DNA of 64,000 bases from Actinomyces gerencseriae DSM 6844 (GCF_000429265.1 NZ_AUBN01000006.1:124001-188000); one strand, 5' to 3'; positions 37,633 through 47,282 are shown, counted from the stretch's first letter. Notes: generated by a model not told the origin, from the sequence alone. Numbers and translations are program-made.

Positions 37633-38034
37633 TCAGACGCGGCGGCGCTTCGGAGGACGGCAACCGTTGTGGGCCTGGGGAGTCACGTCCGTGATGGAAC
37701 CGACCTCGAGGCCCGCGGCCTGGAGGGAGCGGATGGCGGTCTCGCGACCGGAGCCCGGTCCCTTGACGAAGACATCGACCTTCTTCATGCCGTGCTCCTG
37801 CGCCCGACGAGCGGCCGCCTCCGCAGCGAGCTGGGCGGCGTAGGGCGTGGACTTGCGAGAGCCCTTGAAACCAACCTGACCGGATGAGGCCCAGGCGATG
37901 ACAGCGCCGTGGGGGTCGGTCAGGGACACGATCGTGTTGTTGAAGGTCGACTTGATGTAGGCGTGACCATGGGTCACGTTCTTGCGGTCCTTGCGGCGCG
38001 GCTTGCGCACGGCGGAGCGGGTCTTGGGAGGCAT
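37633..38034 (-). CDS. rpsK: 30S ribosomal protein S11
   Basis: Platform protein of the small subunit, 133 residues, contacting mRNA near the E site. Core [22 protein letters not shown] and the C-terminal [18 protein letters not shown] are diagnostic. Between rpsM (68 bases upstream) and rpoA. Confidence 0.98.
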   Translation of the reverse strand: MPPKTRSAVRKPRRKDRKNVTHGHAYIKSTFNNTIVSLTDPHGAVIAWASSGQVGFKGSRKSTPYAAQLAAEAAARRAQEHGMKKVDVFVKGPGSGRETAIRSLQAAGLEVGSITDVTPQAHNGCRPPKRRRV

Positions 38035-38102
38035 TCTTCCTTCTTCTTCGATGAGGTCGTCGTTCCACGGCGGGCGATCGAGCCGGCGCCGTGGGCTGCT
38101 GC

Positions 38103-38477
38103 TTACTTGGCCTTCTTCTTACCGGCAACGGTGCGCTTGGGGCCCTTGCGGGTACGCGCGTTGGTCTTGGTGCGCTGACCGTGAACCGGGAGGTGACGGC
38201 GATGGCGCAGGCCCTGGTAGCAGCCGATCTCGATCTTGCGGCGGATGTCGGCCTGGACCTCGCGGCGAAGGTCGCCCTCCACCCGGTAGCTCGCCTCGAT
38301 GTGACCGCGCAGGGCGACCAGCTCGTCCTCGGTGAGGTCCTTGACACGGGTGTCCGGATTGATCCCGGTGGCCGCGAGGGTCTCGCCCGCGCGGGTGCGG
38401 CCGATCCCGAAGATGTAGGTCAGGGCGACCTCGACTCGCTTGTCACGAGGCAGGTCGACACCGGAAATACGTGCCAC
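38103..38477 (-). CDS. rpsM: 30S ribosomal protein S13
   Basis: Small-subunit head protein, 124 residues, making the intersubunit bridge with L5. The GTG at 38477 ([14 protein letters not shown]) was chosen because it matches the conserved N-terminus and has GAGGAGA upstream; longer in-frame starts add unrelated residues. Ends in the usual Lys-rich [11 protein letters not shown]. Confidence 0.97.
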   Translation of the reverse strand: MARISGVDLPRDKRVEVALTYIFGIGRTRAGETLAATGINPDTRVKDLTEDELVALRGHIEASYRVEGDLRREVQADIRRKIEIGCYQGLRHRRHLPVHGQRTKTNARTRKGPKRTVAGKKKAK

Positions 38478-38643
38478 TGCAGTGGTTCTCCTCATGTGCT
38501 CCCGGAGGTCGTCACCCGCCTCTCCGCCACGTGCCGGACGGCCCCGGCCTCCGAGAACCGGGGGTTGCGGTGTCGACGCGAGCCGATCGCCGCTGAGGTG
38601 GATGCTGATGTTGTGGCCACTGGCGAGGTGACCGCGCGAGGGC

Positions 38644-38757
38644 TCAGCCCTGACGCTGCTTGTGCCGCGGGTTGGAGCAGATGACCATGACGCGGCCATG
38701 GCGACGAATCACCTTGCAGTTGTCACAGATCTTCTTCACGCTCGGCTTGACCTTCAT
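38644..38757 (-). CDS. rpmJ: 50S ribosomal protein L36
   Basis: The smallest large-subunit protein, 37 residues: starts [14 protein letters not shown] and ends NPRHKQRQG. The zinc-binding residues C11, C14, C27 and H33 are present, so this is the zinc (C+) form. Located between infA and rpsM. Confidence 0.97.
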   Translation of the reverse strand: MKVKPSVKKICDNCKVIRRHGRVMVICSNPRHKQRQG

Positions 38758-38792
38758 GATGTTCCTCCGTCGTCCCCGTGCGGGGAGGACTG

Positions 38793-39014
38793 TCACTTGT
38801 ACCGATAGACGATGCGGCCGCGAGACAGATCGTAGGGGCTCAGCTCCACGACCACGCGGTCCTCGGGGAGGATGCGGATGTAGTGCTGCCGCATCTTGCC
38901 GGAGATGTGCGCGAGCACGACGTGCCCGTTGCTCAGCTCCACCCGGAACATCGCGTTCGGAAGGGCCTCGACGACCGAACCCTCGACCTCGATGACGCCA
39001 TCCTTCTTAGCCAT
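38793..39014 (-). CDS. infA: Translation initiation factor IF-1
   Basis: 73-residue OB-fold factor that occupies the ribosomal A site during initiation. The sequence runs from [19 protein letters not shown] to GRIVYRYK, full length for the family. A 234-base gap upstream holds an extended -10-like TGGTATACG, so the infA-rpmJ-rpsM-rpsK unit probably starts here. Confidence 0.98.
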   Translation of the reverse strand: MAKKDGVIEVEGSVVEALPNAMFRVELSNGHVVLAHISGKMRQHYIRILPEDRVVVELSPYDLSRGRIVYRYK

Positions 39015-39185
39015 GTTCCTCCGCCGGTGCTTTCTCGCTCGAGTTCCTCCGACGACGTCGCCGCCGGACGACGCGCTCTCGGGCCCGGTGCCCGCCCGCG
39101 CCGTCGCGGAAACCCCGCGCGGACTGAGGACGCGAGCACGCCGGACCGCCTGGCGCACCGACTGCCAAGAATACGACAGGCCGCT

Positions 39186-39191
39186 CGTATA
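39186..39191 (-). promoter_or_regulatory. Candidate extended -10 of the infA unit
   Basis: TATACG preceded by TGG on the minus strand (TGn extension), about 170 bases upstream of infA, in the map-infA gap. Confidence 0.35.
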
Positions 39192-39248
39192 CCACCATGC
39201 GAGATCGAACGTCGCAGTGGTGTTTCCGGACACACCGGATCGGCCGCC

Positions 39249-40130
39249 TCAGCGCAGCGGCCGCGGCTCGATGCCGTAGGGATCCAGTCCCTCCACTCCC
39301 CCGTCGGAGGCGGTCAGGACCCAGACGCCGCCCGGGACCAGCGCCACCGTGTGCTCCCACTGAGCAGCACGTGATCCGTCGACCGTCACCACCGTCCACC
39401 CGTCGTCGAGCTCCTCGACCTCGGGCTCTCCGGCGGCGAGCATCGGCTCGACGGCGAGTACCATGCCCGGTTGCAGGCGGGGCCCCCTGCGCTTGACGGA
39501 GTAGTTCAGGACGTCGGGCGCCATGTGCATGGCGGTGCCGATCCCATGGCCGACGTAGTCCTCGAGGATGCCGATGGGGATGTCATGATCACGGCGGGCC
39601 TCCGCCACGACGTCCTCGACGGTGTCGCCGACCGCGTTCAGGCGCCCGGCTCGACCGGGGGCCTCGCCGGCCATCGCCCGGGCGAGGGAGGCGATGGCGG
39701 CCCACAGCGCACGGTGGGTCGTGGAGTCCAGGATCCGGTCGGAATCGCTGGCGTAGCGGCCGCCGACGACGGTGGTGAAGGCCGCGTCGCCGTGCCACTG
39801 GGTACCGGACTCATCGAGCACGTAGGCCCCGCAGTCGAAGGTGACCAGGTCGCCCTCGCGGAGCTCCCGTTCGCCCGGGATGCCGTGCACGACCTCCTCG
39901 TTGACCGAGACGCACACCGTCGCCGGATAGTCGTAGTACCCCAGGAAGTTGGAGTGGGCGCCTGCGCGCTCGATCGTCGCCGCGCACACGGCGTCGAGCT
40001 CGCCGGTCGTCGCCCCCGGTCGTACCGCCTCCCGCAGGGCGGCGTGGATGTCTGCGACGACGAGGCCCGCGCGCCGCATGTGACGCACCTGGTCGGGTGT
40101 CTTGATCTCGATGCGGTTGCGCAGTCTCAC
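39249..40130 (-). CDS. map: Methionine aminopeptidase, type I
   Basis: Removes initiator Met from nascent proteins; 293 residues. Metal ligands D99 (TFDCGAY), D115 (HGDAAF), H195 (VGHGIGT), E228 (AVEPM) and E259 (QWEHT), plus catalytic H82, are all present. It lacks the N-terminal zinc-finger extension of type Ic enzymes. GTG start with AGGAGGAAGC upstream. It belongs to the secY-adk-map group, 203 bases after adk. Confidence 0.96.
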   Translation of the reverse strand: MRLRNRIEIKTPDQVRHMRRAGLVVADIHAALREAVRPGATTGELDAVCAATIERAGAHSNFLGYYDYPATVCVSVNEEVVHGIPGERELREGDLVTFDCGAYVLDESGTQWHGDAAFTTVVGGRYASDSDRILDSTTHRALWAAIASLARAMAGEAPGRAGRLNAVGDTVEDVVAEARRDHDIPIGILEDYVGHGIGTAMHMAPDVLNYSVKRRGPRLQPGMVLAVEPMLAAGEPEVEELDDGWTVVTVDGSRAAQWEHTVALVPGGVWVLTASDGGVEGLDPYGIEPRPLR

Positions 40131-40287
40131 GCTTCCTCCTGCGTGTGGTGGCGGAGCATCCGCGGAAGGCGCCGACGCGTCGTCATCGCCGTTGCCGCCG
40201 TCGCTGTCTTCGCCGGGTCGGGGCTGCTGTCAGGGCGAGTCGCCGCCGGCCGCGCCAGTCGCTGCTCCCTACTGGGTCGTCGCCGGC

Positions 40288-40303
40288 CGCAGTCATGACT
40301 GCG
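40288..40303. repeat. 16-bp perfect palindrome in the adk-map gap
   Basis: CGCAGTCATGACTGCG, flanked at a distance by CGGCCG on both sides. Role unknown: it may be a protein-binding site or, as RNA, a short hairpin after adk. Confidence 0.5.
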
Positions 40304-40333
40304 CGCGACGGAACGGCCGCGACGGCAGTCCGG

Positions 40334-40915
40334 TCAGGTCGTCGTACGAGCGGCGAGCGCAGCCATCATGCGCTCGGTGACCTCATCGACGTCGCCGATG
40401 CCATCGACGCGCACGAGCAGGCCGCGGGCCTCGTACAGCGACGCCAACGGCTCGGTCTGCTCGGCGTAGACCTCGAGACGGCGACGGATGACCGACTCGG
40501 TGTCGTCGGCCCGATTCTGCTCGGTGGCGCGCTTGAGCAGGCGCTCGACGACGACCTCGGCGTCCGCTGTGATCTCCAGGACGACATCCAGGGCGAGGCC
40601 GGCCTCGGCCAGCATGGCGTCGAGCTCGTGAACCTGAGCCTCGGTACGAGGGTAACCGTCCAGGAGGAAGCCCTGCGCTGCGTCCTCCGCGGCCAGACGG
40701 TCCTTGACCATCGCATTGGTCACGGAATCGGGAACGTACTCGCCCCTGTCCATGTACTGCTTGGCCCGCTTGCCGAGCTCGGTCTCCCCCTGGGCGTTGG
40801 CGCGGAAGATATCACCGGTGGAGATGGCCGGGACGGACAGGCGCTCGGAGATCCGAGCGGCCTGGGTGCCCTTACCGGCCCCGGGGGGACCGAGGAGGAC
40901 CATGCGTGCACTCAT
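40334..40915 (-). CDS. adk: Adenylate kinase
   Basis: Balances ATP, ADP and AMP; 193 residues. P-loop GPPGAGKGT at 9-17, the NMP-binding region VPAISTGDIFRA and LDGYPRT are intact. The lid is the short, non-zinc form without cysteines. The ATG overlaps the secY stop (ATGA), the classic secY-adk coupling. Confidence 0.97.
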   Translation of the reverse strand: MSARMVLLGPPGAGKGTQAARISERLSVPAISTGDIFRANAQGETELGKRAKQYMDRGEYVPDSVTNAMVKDRLAAEDAAQGFLLDGYPRTEAQVHELDAMLAEAGLALDVVLEITADAEVVVERLLKRATEQNRADDTESVIRRRLEVYAEQTEPLASLYEARGLLVRVDGIGDVDEVTERMMAALAARTTT

Positions 40916-42213
40916 GAGAGGAACCCTTCGTAGTGGCGCTGCTGGAGCTGGGAGTTGATCTCCTTGACCGTCTGGAGACCGACCCCGACCATAATAAGGA
41001 TGGTCGTGCCGCCGAAGGGCAGGTTCTGGGACAGGCCGAGCCAGATGACTGCGATGGTTGGCAGCAGGGCCAGCACCACGAGGTAGAACGAGCCCGCCAC
41101 CGTCACCCTGTTGATGACGTATCTGAGGTAGCTCGCCGTCGGCTCGCCGGCGCGGATGCCGGGGATGAATCCGCCGTACTTCTTCATGTTGTCCGCGATC
41201 TCCTCGGGGTTGAAGGTGATCGCCGTGTAGAAGAAGGTGAAGAAGAGAATGAGGACGCCGTAGCCGACGAGGTAGAACGGGGCCGTCTGATGAAGATTCC
41301 TCTCGATCCACTGGACCCACGAGCTGGCCCGGTTGCCGAACTGGGCGATGAGCTGCGGCATGGACAGGATCGATGATGCGAAGATGACCGGGATGACGCC
41401 CGCGGTGTTGATCTTGACGGGGATGTACGTGGTCGACCCTCCGTACTGGCGCCGGCCGACCATGCGCTTGGCGTACTGGACCGGGATGCGGCGCGTGGCC
41501 TGCTCGATGAAGACGACCGCGACCGTGGCCACCAGGATGACGGCGATCACGACGAGGAACTTGGAGACGCCACCGTTGCCCCGGGCGATGGACAGCAGGT
41601 TCTGGGGCATGCGGGCGACGATCGAGGTGAAGATGAGCAGCGACATGCCGTTGCCGATGCCGCGCTCGGTGATGAGCTCGCCCAGCCACATGATGAGGCC
41701 CGTGCCGGCCGTCATCGTCACGACCATGAGCGCCAGATTGAGGGCGGAGCTGTCGGGGATGACCGCCGAGGGGCAGTTGCCGAAGAGCCTGCCGGCGGCG
41801 GCCGTGGCGACGATGGTCGATGACTGCAGGAGGCCCAGGCCGATGGTGAGGTAGCGCGTGTACTCGGTGAGCTTGGCGGTGCCCGACTGCCCCTCCTTGT
41901 AGAGCTCCTCGAAACGGGGGATGACCACGCGCAGCAGCTGGATGATGATCGACGCGGTGATGTAGGGCATGATGCCCAGCGCGAAGACGCTCAGCTGGAG
42001 CAGGGCCCCGCCGGAGAAGATGTCGATGAGGCTCAGCAATCCGGGCCCGTTCTGCTCCTTGCTCCAGCCGATGCACTGCTGGACATTGGCCAGGTCCACG
42101 CCCGGCGTCGGCATGACCGACCCCAGACGGAACAGAGCCATGATGCCCAGGGTGAAGAGGAGCTTCGCCCTGAGGTCCGGCGTCCTGAACGCCTGCATGA
42201 ACGCGCTGAGCAC
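40912..42213 (-). CDS. secY: Preprotein translocase subunit SecY
   Basis: Channel-forming subunit of the Sec translocon, 433 residues with ten predicted membrane helices. Conserved segments include FRLGSVMPTPGV, ITASIIIQLL, the plug region and the cytoplasmic loops around ERGIGNGMSLLIF and KYGGFIPGIRAGEPTASYL. Upstream is a 274-base gap with the rplO terminator and a possible promoter, so secY-adk-map seems to be its own unit. Confidence 0.98.
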   Translation of the reverse strand: MLSAFMQAFRTPDLRAKLLFTLGIMALFRLGSVMPTPGVDLANVQQCIGWSKEQNGPGLLSLIDIFSGGALLQLSVFALGIMPYITASIIIQLLRVVIPRFEELYKEGQSGTAKLTEYTRYLTIGLGLLQSSTIVATAAAGRLFGNCPSAVIPDSSALNLALMVVTMTAGTGLIMWLGELITERGIGNGMSLLIFTSIVARMPQNLLSIARGNGGVSKFLVVIAVILVATVAVVFIEQATRRIPVQYAKRMVGRRQYGGSTTYIPVKINTAGVIPVIFASSILSMPQLIAQFGNRASSWVQWIERNLHQTAPFYLVGYGVLILFFTFFYTAITFNPEEIADNMKKYGGFIPGIRAGEPTASYLRYVINRVTVAGSFYLVVLALLPTIAVIWLGLSQNLPFGGTTILIMVGVGLQTVKEINSQLQQRHYEGFLS

Positions 42214-42253
42214 TCGGTCTCCTCTGGGTTGCGGAAGGTGTCATGACGCCGTC

Positions 42254-42268
42254 CGCCCGTTACGGGCG
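42254..42268 (-). repeat. Hairpin in the secY leader
   Basis: CGCCCG-TTA-CGGGCG, a perfect 6-bp stem 41-55 bases upstream of the secY start. It could affect translation or RNA stability. Confidence 0.4.
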
Positions 42269-42323
42269 CCGACGCTCCGGCGCCGGAAAAGCGCCGCTGG
42301 CCACCCTACCCTGCCTCATGCGG

Positions 42324-42351
42324 CTGTTACCCTCTCGTTGCCCGGTCGCAA
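42324..42351 (-). promoter_or_regulatory. Candidate secY-adk-map promoter
   Basis: TTGCGA (42346-42351) and TAACAG (42324-42329) on the minus strand with a 16-base spacer, downstream of the rplO terminator and 111 bases before secY. Confidence 0.4.
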
Positions 42352-42419
42352 CAGGGTATCGGTCACGCCTCCGGGACGACGGCGCTCCCGGAGGACGGGG
42401 CGAGGGAGCCATCAAGCGA

Positions 42420-42465
42420 AACGCCCCGGGCGGCGAGGGCCGCTGCCCTCCCGAACCGGGGCGTT
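42420..42465 (-). terminator. Terminator after rplO
   Basis: AACGCCCCGG (42420-42429) pairs perfectly with CCGGGGCGTT (42456-42465), enclosing a second stem GAGGGC-CGCT-GCCCTC. It lies 22 bases after the rplO stop, followed by TTCGCTT on the minus strand. It appears to end the spc ribosomal-protein unit. Confidence 0.8.
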
Positions 42466-42487
42466 CGCTCGCGTACCCGCTCTGCGC

Positions 42488-42973
42488 TCAGCGAGCGGTG
42501 AGGGATCCGCCGGCCGCCTCGATCTTCTCCTTGGCGGAACCGGACCAGGCATCGACGACGACATCGAGCCTGACATCCACATCGCCAGATCCCAGAACCT
42601 TCACCGGGCGGTGCTTGCGGACGGCGCCCGCGGCCACGAGATCCTCCACCGTGATGGTGCCGCCGGCCGGGAAGAGCTCGGCGATGCGGCCGACGTTGAC
42701 GGGCTGATACTCGATGCGGTTGGGGTTCTTGAAGCCGCGGAGCTTGGGCAGCCGCATGTGCAGCGGCATCTGGCCGCCCTCGAAACCAGGGCGGACCTGG
42801 CGGCGGGCCTTGGTGCCCTTGGTCCCCCGGCCCGCGGTCTTGCCCTTGGAGGCCTCACCGCGGCCCACCCGGGTCTTGGCCTTCTTCGAGCCCGGGGCGG
42901 GGCGGAGGTGGTGCAGCCTGATGATCTGCGGCTGCTCCCCGGCGTCCTCCCCGGTCTTCCTGATATCAGCCAT
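42488..42973 (-). CDS. rplO: 50S ribosomal protein L15
   Basis: Late-assembly large-subunit protein, 161 residues from the ATG at 42973, one base after the rpmD stop. The glycine-rich N-terminal region [20 protein letters not shown] and [20 protein letters not shown] are diagnostic. The N-terminus is about 20 residues longer than in E. coli. Confidence 0.97.
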   Translation of the reverse strand: MADIRKTGEDAGEQPQIIRLHHLRPAPGSKKAKTRVGRGEASKGKTAGRGTKGTKARRQVRPGFEGGQMPLHMRLPKLRGFKNPNRIEYQPVNVGRIAELFPAGGTITVEDLVAAGAVRKHRPVKVLGSGDVDVRLDVVVDAWSGSAKEKIEAAGGSLTAR

Positions 42974-42974
42974 C

Positions 42975-43163
42975 TCAGGCCTCCTCAACGGTGACGAGGT
43001 GCGTCACCTTGGCAATCATGCCGCGGACGGACGCGTTGTCCTCGCGAACGACGGACTGGCGGATCTTACGCAGGCCGAGAGACTTCAGCGTCTCGCGCTG
43101 GCGGCGCGTGCCGCCGATGCCCGAGCGAACCTGAGTCACCCTGATCTGCTTGGCGGTAGCCAT
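42975..43163 (-). CDS. rpmD: 50S ribosomal protein L30
   Basis: Small large-subunit protein, 62 residues, with the typical [20 protein letters not shown] and [20 protein letters not shown]. Start overlaps the rpsE stop as TAATG. Confidence 0.97.
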   Translation of the reverse strand: MATAKQIRVTQVRSGIGGTRRQRETLKSLGLRKIRQSVVREDNASVRGMIAKVTHLVTVEEA

Positions 43164-43864
43164 TACGCACCCACTCCTTCAGCGGCCTTGACGGCCTCCT
43201 TCTTCTCAGCCTCGACGCGCCTGTCGGCCTCGCCCTCCGCGCGGGCCCGCAGCATGGACTGCGGGGCGACGTCCTCCAGGGGCAGTCCGCGGCGAGCCGC
43301 GACGTTCTCGGGCTGCTCGAGCTTGCTCAACGCGTCCACCGTCGCGTGCACGATGTTGATCGCGTTGGAGGAGCCGAGGGACTTCGTCAGGACGTCGTGA
43401 ACGCCGGCGCAGTCCAGCACGGCGCGCACCGGACCGCCCGCGATAACGCCGGTACCGGGGGAGGCCGGCCGCAGGAGGACGACTCCGGCGGAGTCCTCGC
43501 CCTGAACGAGGTGGGGAATCGTGCGACGGATCATCGGGACGTGGAAGAAATTCTTCTTCGCGATCTCGACAGCCTTGGCGATGGCGGAGGGGACCTCCTT
43601 CGCCTTGCCGTAGCCGACGCCCACGGTGCCCTCGCCGTCGCCGACAACGACCAGCGCCGTGAAGGTGAAGCGGCGACCGCCCTTGACGACCTTGGACACG
43701 CGGTTGATGGTGACGACGCGCTCGATGTACTTGTCGTCGTTTCCGCGGTCGCGACGATCGCGGCGGTCGTTGCGGTCACGGCGGCCGCGGGCCTCGCCAC
43801 GCTCATTGTCGCGCTGGGCCGAGCCGCCGGACGACGCGGACCTGTTTCGCTGCGGTGCAGCCAT
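43163..43864 (-). CDS. rpsE: 30S ribosomal protein S5
   Basis: Part of the ribosomal entry/helicase region and of decoding fidelity; 233 residues. The core from [19 protein letters not shown] is standard. The first 45 residues are a basic Arg/Asp/Asn/Gly repeat region ([16 protein letters not shown]) and the C-terminus has an Ala/Glu/Lys tail, both typical of actinobacterial S5 and likely disordered. Confidence 0.97.
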   Translation of the reverse strand: MAAPQRNRSASSGGSAQRDNERGEARGRRDRNDRRDRRDRGNDDKYIERVVTINRVSKVVKGGRRFTFTALVVVGDGEGTVGVGYGKAKEVPSAIAKAVEIAKKNFFHVPMIRRTIPHLVQGEDSAGVVLLRPASPGTGVIAGGPVRAVLDCAGVHDVLTKSLGSSNAINIVHATVDALSKLEQPENVAARRGLPLEDVAPQSMLRARAEGEADRRVEAEKKEAVKAAEGVGA

Positions 43865-43895
43865 CAGATGCTCCTCTGCTTTCTCGTCGTCTTGC

Positions 43896-44270
43896 TCACA
43901 GCGTCAGGCCGGCCTCACGGGCGCCCTCGGCGACGGCCGCCACACGGCCGTGGTACTTGTTGCCGCCGCGGTCGAAGACGACCGTCTCAATGCCCAGGGC
44001 CCTGGCGCGCTCGGCCACGAGCTCGCCCACCCTGCGGGCGGCGCCCACCTTGTGACCCGGGGCGCCCTTGGCGGCCTCCTCCAGCGTGGAGGCGGCGCAC
44101 AGGGTGTGGCCGATGGTGTCGTCCACGACCTGAGCCACCATGTGGCGGTTGGACCGGCTGACGACCAGGCGCGGACGCTCCGGAGTGCCGTTGACGCGCT
44201 TGCGCACGCGCTGGTGGCGAAGCTTGCGGGCCACCGCCTTGGACTTGGTCCTCTTGATCGAGTAAGCCAT
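43896..44270 (-). CDS. rplR: 50S ribosomal protein L18
   Basis: 5S rRNA-binding large-subunit protein, 124 residues from the ATG at 44270, two bases after the rplF stop. Contains [20 protein letters not shown] and [24 protein letters not shown], full length. The ATG six bases further upstream lies inside rplF and is less likely. Confidence 0.97.
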   Translation of the reverse strand: MAYSIKRTKSKAVARKLRHQRVRKRVNGTPERPRLVVSRSNRHMVAQVVDDTIGHTLCAASTLEEAAKGAPGHKVGAARRVGELVAERARALGIETVVFDRGGNKYHGRVAAVAEGAREAGLTL

Positions 44271-44272
44271 GG

Positions 44273-44812
44273 TCACTTACCAGCCTTTCCGACCTTGCGG
44301 CGCACGTTCTCGCCGGCGTAGCGCACACCCTTGCCCTTGTACGGCTCCGGCGGGCGGATCTTGCGAATGTTCGCGGCGACCTCGCCGACCTGCTCCTTGG
44401 AGATGCCCGAGACGATGATCTTCAGGTTCCCCTCGACCTTCAGCTCGATGCCCTCGGGGGCCTCGACGGTCACGGTGTGGGAGAAGCCGAGCGAGAGCTC
44501 GACGCCGGCGCCCTTCTGGGCGGCCCGGTATCCGGTGCCGACGATCTCGAGCTGCTTGGAGTAGCCCTCGGTGACGCCGACGACCATGTTGCTGATGAGC
44601 GTGCGGGACAAGCCGTGCAGTGAACGGGACTCGCGCTCGTCATCAGGGCGGGTCACCAGGATGGTGCCGTCCTCCTGGCGGGTGACGCTCAGTGGTTGGG
44701 CGATTGTGCGGGACAGAGTGCCCTTGGGGCCCTTGACCGTCACATCGTTGCCCTTGATGGTGACGTCCACTCCGGCGGGAACCGGAACGGGAAGTCGTCC
44801 GATACGAGACAT
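44273..44812 (-). CDS. rplF: 50S ribosomal protein L6
   Basis: Binds near the sarcin-ricin loop and factor-binding site; 179 residues from the ATG at 44812 ([17 protein letters not shown]). A longer frame reaches 44869 but overlaps rpsH and adds unrelated residues. C-terminal [20 protein letters not shown] is diagnostic. Confidence 0.97.
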   Translation of the reverse strand: MSRIGRLPVPVPAGVDVTIKGNDVTVKGPKGTLSRTIAQPLSVTRQEDGTILVTRPDDERESRSLHGLSRTLISNMVVGVTEGYSKQLEIVGTGYRAAQKGAGVELSLGFSHTVTVEAPEGIELKVEGNLKIIVSGISKEQVGEVAANIRKIRPPEPYKGKGVRYAGENVRRKVGKAGK

Positions 44813-44834
44813 GAATTCTCCTCCGCTCCCTATC

Positions 44835-45233
44835 TCACCAGACGTAGGCGAGCACTTCGCCGCCCACACCTCTGGACTCGGCCTGCTTGTCGGTCAGGAG
44901 ACCGGAGGAGGTGGACAGGATCGCCACCCCCAGGCCGCCGAGAACCTTGGGCAGGTTCGTGGACTTGGCGTAGACGCGCAGCCCGGGCTTGGAGACGCGC
45001 TTGAGACCCTGGATGGCCCGTTGGCGGTTGGCTCCGTACTTGAGGCTCAGCGTGAGCGTCTTGCCCACCGCGGCGTCGGCGACCTCGTAGCCGGCGATGT
45101 AGCCCTCGTTCTTGAGCATCGAGGCGATATTCACCTTGAGCTTGCTCGACGGCATTGAGACGGTGTCGTGGTAGGCGTTGTTTGCGTTGCGCAGACGGGT
45201 CAGCATGTCTGCGATCGGGTCTGTCATAGTCAT
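44835..45233 (-). CDS. rpsH: 30S ribosomal protein S8
   Basis: Central-domain 16S rRNA-binding protein, 132 residues. Begins [18 protein letters not shown] and ends [13 protein letters not shown]. In E. coli S8 represses the spc operon by binding its mRNA near rplE; I did not find a matching structure here. Confidence 0.97.
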   Translation of the reverse strand: MTMTDPIADMLTRLRNANNAYHDTVSMPSSKLKVNIASMLKNEGYIAGYEVADAAVGKTLTLSLKYGANRQRAIQGLKRVSKPGLRVYAKSTNLPKVLGGLGVAILSTSSGLLTDKQAESRGVGGEVLAYVW

Positions 45234-45290
45234 GAGTGGGCCTTGGCCCTTCCTCGTCGTGGTTTCCTCGCGGACCTGCGACGTAAGTTC

Positions 45291-45476
45291 TTACCAGCTG
45301 GACTTGCTCACGCCGGGGAGCTGGCCGCCCAGGGCCATCTCGCGCAGGCAGATACGGCACAGGCCGAACTTGCGGTACACCGAGTGCGGCCGGCCGCAAC
45401 GCTGGCAGCGGGTGTAGGCGCGGACGCCGAACTTCGGCTTGCGGTTGGCCTTCTCGATCAGAGCGGTCTTCGCCAT
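45291..45476 (-). CDS. rpsN: 30S ribosomal protein S14, type Z
   Basis: 61-residue zinc-binding S14; the four ligands C24, C27, C40 and C43 are all present (CQRCG, CRIC). One base separates its start from the rplE stop. A zinc-independent paralogue, if any, would be elsewhere. Confidence 0.97.
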   Translation of the reverse strand: MAKTALIEKANRKPKFGVRAYTRCQRCGRPHSVYRKFGLCRICLREMALGGQLPGVSKSSW

Positions 45477-45477
45477 G

Positions 45478-46059
45478 TCACTTCTCCTTGAAGGGGAAGC
45501 CGAGCTGCCGCAGCAGCGAGCGGGCCTCCTCGTCTGTCTTGGCCGTGGTCACCACGGTGATGTCCATGCCGCGCACGCGGTCGATCTTGTCCTGGTCGAT
45601 CTCGTGGAACACGGCCTGCTCCGTAAGACCGAAGGTGTAGTTGCCGTTGCCGTCGAACTGCTTCGGGGACAGACCGCGGAAGTCGCGGATCCGGGGAAGC
45701 GAGATCGAGATGAGGCGGTCGAGGAACTCCCACATGCGGTCGCCGCGCAGCGTGACGTGAGCGCCGATCGGCTGGCCCTCGCGCAGCTTGAACTGGGCGA
45801 TGGACTTGCGGGCCCGGGTCACCTGGGGCTTCTGGCCCGTGATGGCGGCCAGGTCGCGCACGGCGCCCTCGATCATCTTGGAGTCGTGGGCGGCCTCGCC
45901 CACACCCATGTTGACGACGACCTTGACGAGACGCCCGACCTCCATGACGTTGCCGTGCTTGAACTCCTTGCGGAGGGCCGGATGCACCTCCTCGGTGTAC
46001 CTCGTCTTGAGGCGCGGGGTGATCTTCTCGGCCCTGTCAGTCTTCTCGGTCACGGTCAC
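45478..46059 (-). CDS. rplE: 50S ribosomal protein L5
   Basis: 5S rRNA-binding protein of the central protuberance, 193 residues. Contains [27 protein letters not shown] and [11 protein letters not shown] start overlaps the rplX stop (GTGA). Confidence 0.97.
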   Translation of the reverse strand: MTVTEKTDRAEKITPRLKTRYTEEVHPALRKEFKHGNVMEVGRLVKVVVNMGVGEAAHDSKMIEGAVRDLAAITGQKPQVTRARKSIAQFKLREGQPIGAHVTLRGDRMWEFLDRLISISLPRIRDFRGLSPKQFDGNGNYTFGLTEQAVFHEIDQDKIDRVRGMDITVVTTAKTDEEARSLLRQLGFPFKEK

Positions 46060-46400
46060 AGGTCCTCCCCGGACTTCTTGGCGTAACGCACGCGAACGGT
46101 GCGCTTGCGGCCATTGGGACGCACGCCCTCCTCGACGCGGAAGCCGACGCGGGTGCGCTTCTTGGTCTTGGGGTCGACGGGCATGACATTGGAGATGTGG
46201 ATCGGAGCCTCCACCGTCTCGATGCCGCCGGTGCGGGCGCCCTGCGCGGTCTGCCCGGCCCTGACATGCTTGGTGACGCGCTGGACGCCCTCGACGATGA
46301 CGCGGTCGACGCCCGGCATCACCTGGAGCACGCGGCCCGTCTTGCCCTTGTCCTTGCCCGCGATGACGATGACCTGGTCGCCCTTCTTGATGCGTGCCAT
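46056..46400 (-). CDS. rplX: 50S ribosomal protein L24
   Basis: Assembly-initiating large-subunit protein with a KOW motif (about 4-31, [18 protein letters not shown]); 114 residues. Four bases after rplN and overlapping rplE. Confidence 0.97.
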   Translation of the reverse strand: MARIKKGDQVIVIAGKDKGKTGRVLQVMPGVDRVIVEGVQRVTKHVRAGQTAQGARTGGIETVEAPIHISNVMPVDPKTKKRTRVGFRVEEGVRPNGRKRTVRVRYAKKSGEDL

Positions 46401-46404
46401 ATGT

Positions 46405-46776
46405 TCAGATCACCTCCGGAGCGAGCGAGACGATGCGCATGAACTTCTTCTCGCGAAGCTCACGGCCCACGGGGCCGAAGATGCGCGTGCCGCGCGGCTC
46501 GCTGTCATTGTTCCTGAGGATGACGGCCGCGTTCTCGTCGAAGCGGATGTACGAGCCGTCCGGGCGGCGACGCTCTTTGGCCGCGCGCACGACGACGGCC
46601 TTGACGACCTCGCCCTTCTTGACGTTGCCGCCGGGAATGGCGTCCTTCACGGTGGCGACGATCGTGTCGCCGATGCCCGCATAGCGCCGACCCGAGCCGC
46701 CGAGCACACGGATGCAAAGGATCTCCTTGGCACCGGTGTTGTCGGCGACCTTCAGTCGCGACTCCTGCTGGATCAT
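46405..46776 (-). CDS. rplN: 50S ribosomal protein L14
   Basis: Intersubunit-bridge protein, 123 residues from the ATG at 46776 ([18 protein letters not shown]) with AGGAGA 7 bases upstream. A longer frame to 46869 adds unrelated residues. It follows a 506-base gap after rpsQ, so it may head a separate unit (rplN to rplO). Confidence 0.97.
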   Translation of the reverse strand: MIQQESRLKVADNTGAKEILCIRVLGGSGRRYAGIGDTIVATVKDAIPGGNVKKGEVVKAVVVRAAKERRRPDGSYIRFDENAAVILRNNDSEPRGTRIFGPVGRELREKKFMRIVSLAPEVI

Positions 46777-46995
46777 TGAGTGTTCTCCTGTCGTCGAGCC
46801 GGTTCTCGGCCCTCCCGAGGGCGAGCGAGCCTGGCCGAACGTTCCTTCTTCTCTTGCGCACTCCTCCACCCGCCGGGGACGAATGGATCCACGGCTGGCA
46901 CAGGCTCGCGTATTCCGCCAGACACAGGCGCACAGGATTCGAGGTCTTAGCGCAAGGTCTCCGACGGGCGCACCGAGGGCGCACGCAACTCTGCA

Positions 46996-47001
46996 ACTCT
47001 A
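46996..47001 (-). promoter_or_regulatory. Candidate -10 for rplN
   Basis: TAGAGT on the minus strand, 220 bases before rplN, at the edge of the tandem GCAACTCT duplication. It is the best -10-like site in the rpsQ-rplN gap. Confidence 0.3.
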
Positions 47002-47180
47002 GTGCAGGCCAGAACTCCAACGGTACTGCCGAGCTCATTGCCCGCCTGTGCCTTTGCTCACCGGGGATGATGACGACGGGTGAGGACAGACGCCGGCACC
47101 GGCGTCACCCCACCGGACCCGCGTGCCGTGCCGGCGAAACGATCTCGGCGCGGAACCCGAGCGATCCCGCGAAAGGGCAG

Positions 47181-47235
47181 AGGCGGCTGCGACGCCGCGA
47201 CGCCGCAGCCGCCTTCGGAGGCGGGCTGCGGCGTC
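47181..47235 (-). terminator. Terminator with alternative hairpin after rpsQ
   Basis: Arm B (47199-47214) can pair with arm C (47219-47235; 16 bp with one bulge, TCGG loop) or with arm A (47181-47191; 11 perfect bp with 47204-47214). A and C are near copies, so the two structures exclude each other. C is transcribed first. It lies 48 bases after the rpsQ stop. Confidence 0.65.
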
Positions 47236-47282
47236 GTGCGATTGGCCGGATGACCGAGTACGGTGATCAAGTCACCGGCACG

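Larger units (their letters stand above)
46777..47282 (-). other. 506-base gap between rpsQ and rplN
   Basis: No gene is supported. The rpsQ-proximal part (47181-47235) has a strong hairpin with an alternative partner arm. The middle has an exact 8-bp tandem duplication GCAACTCT (46985-47000) that creates TAGAGT (minus strand, 46996-47001), a possible -10 with no good -35. The rplN-proximal part is a leader of about 200 bases ending in the ribosome-binding site. Confidence 0.55.
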
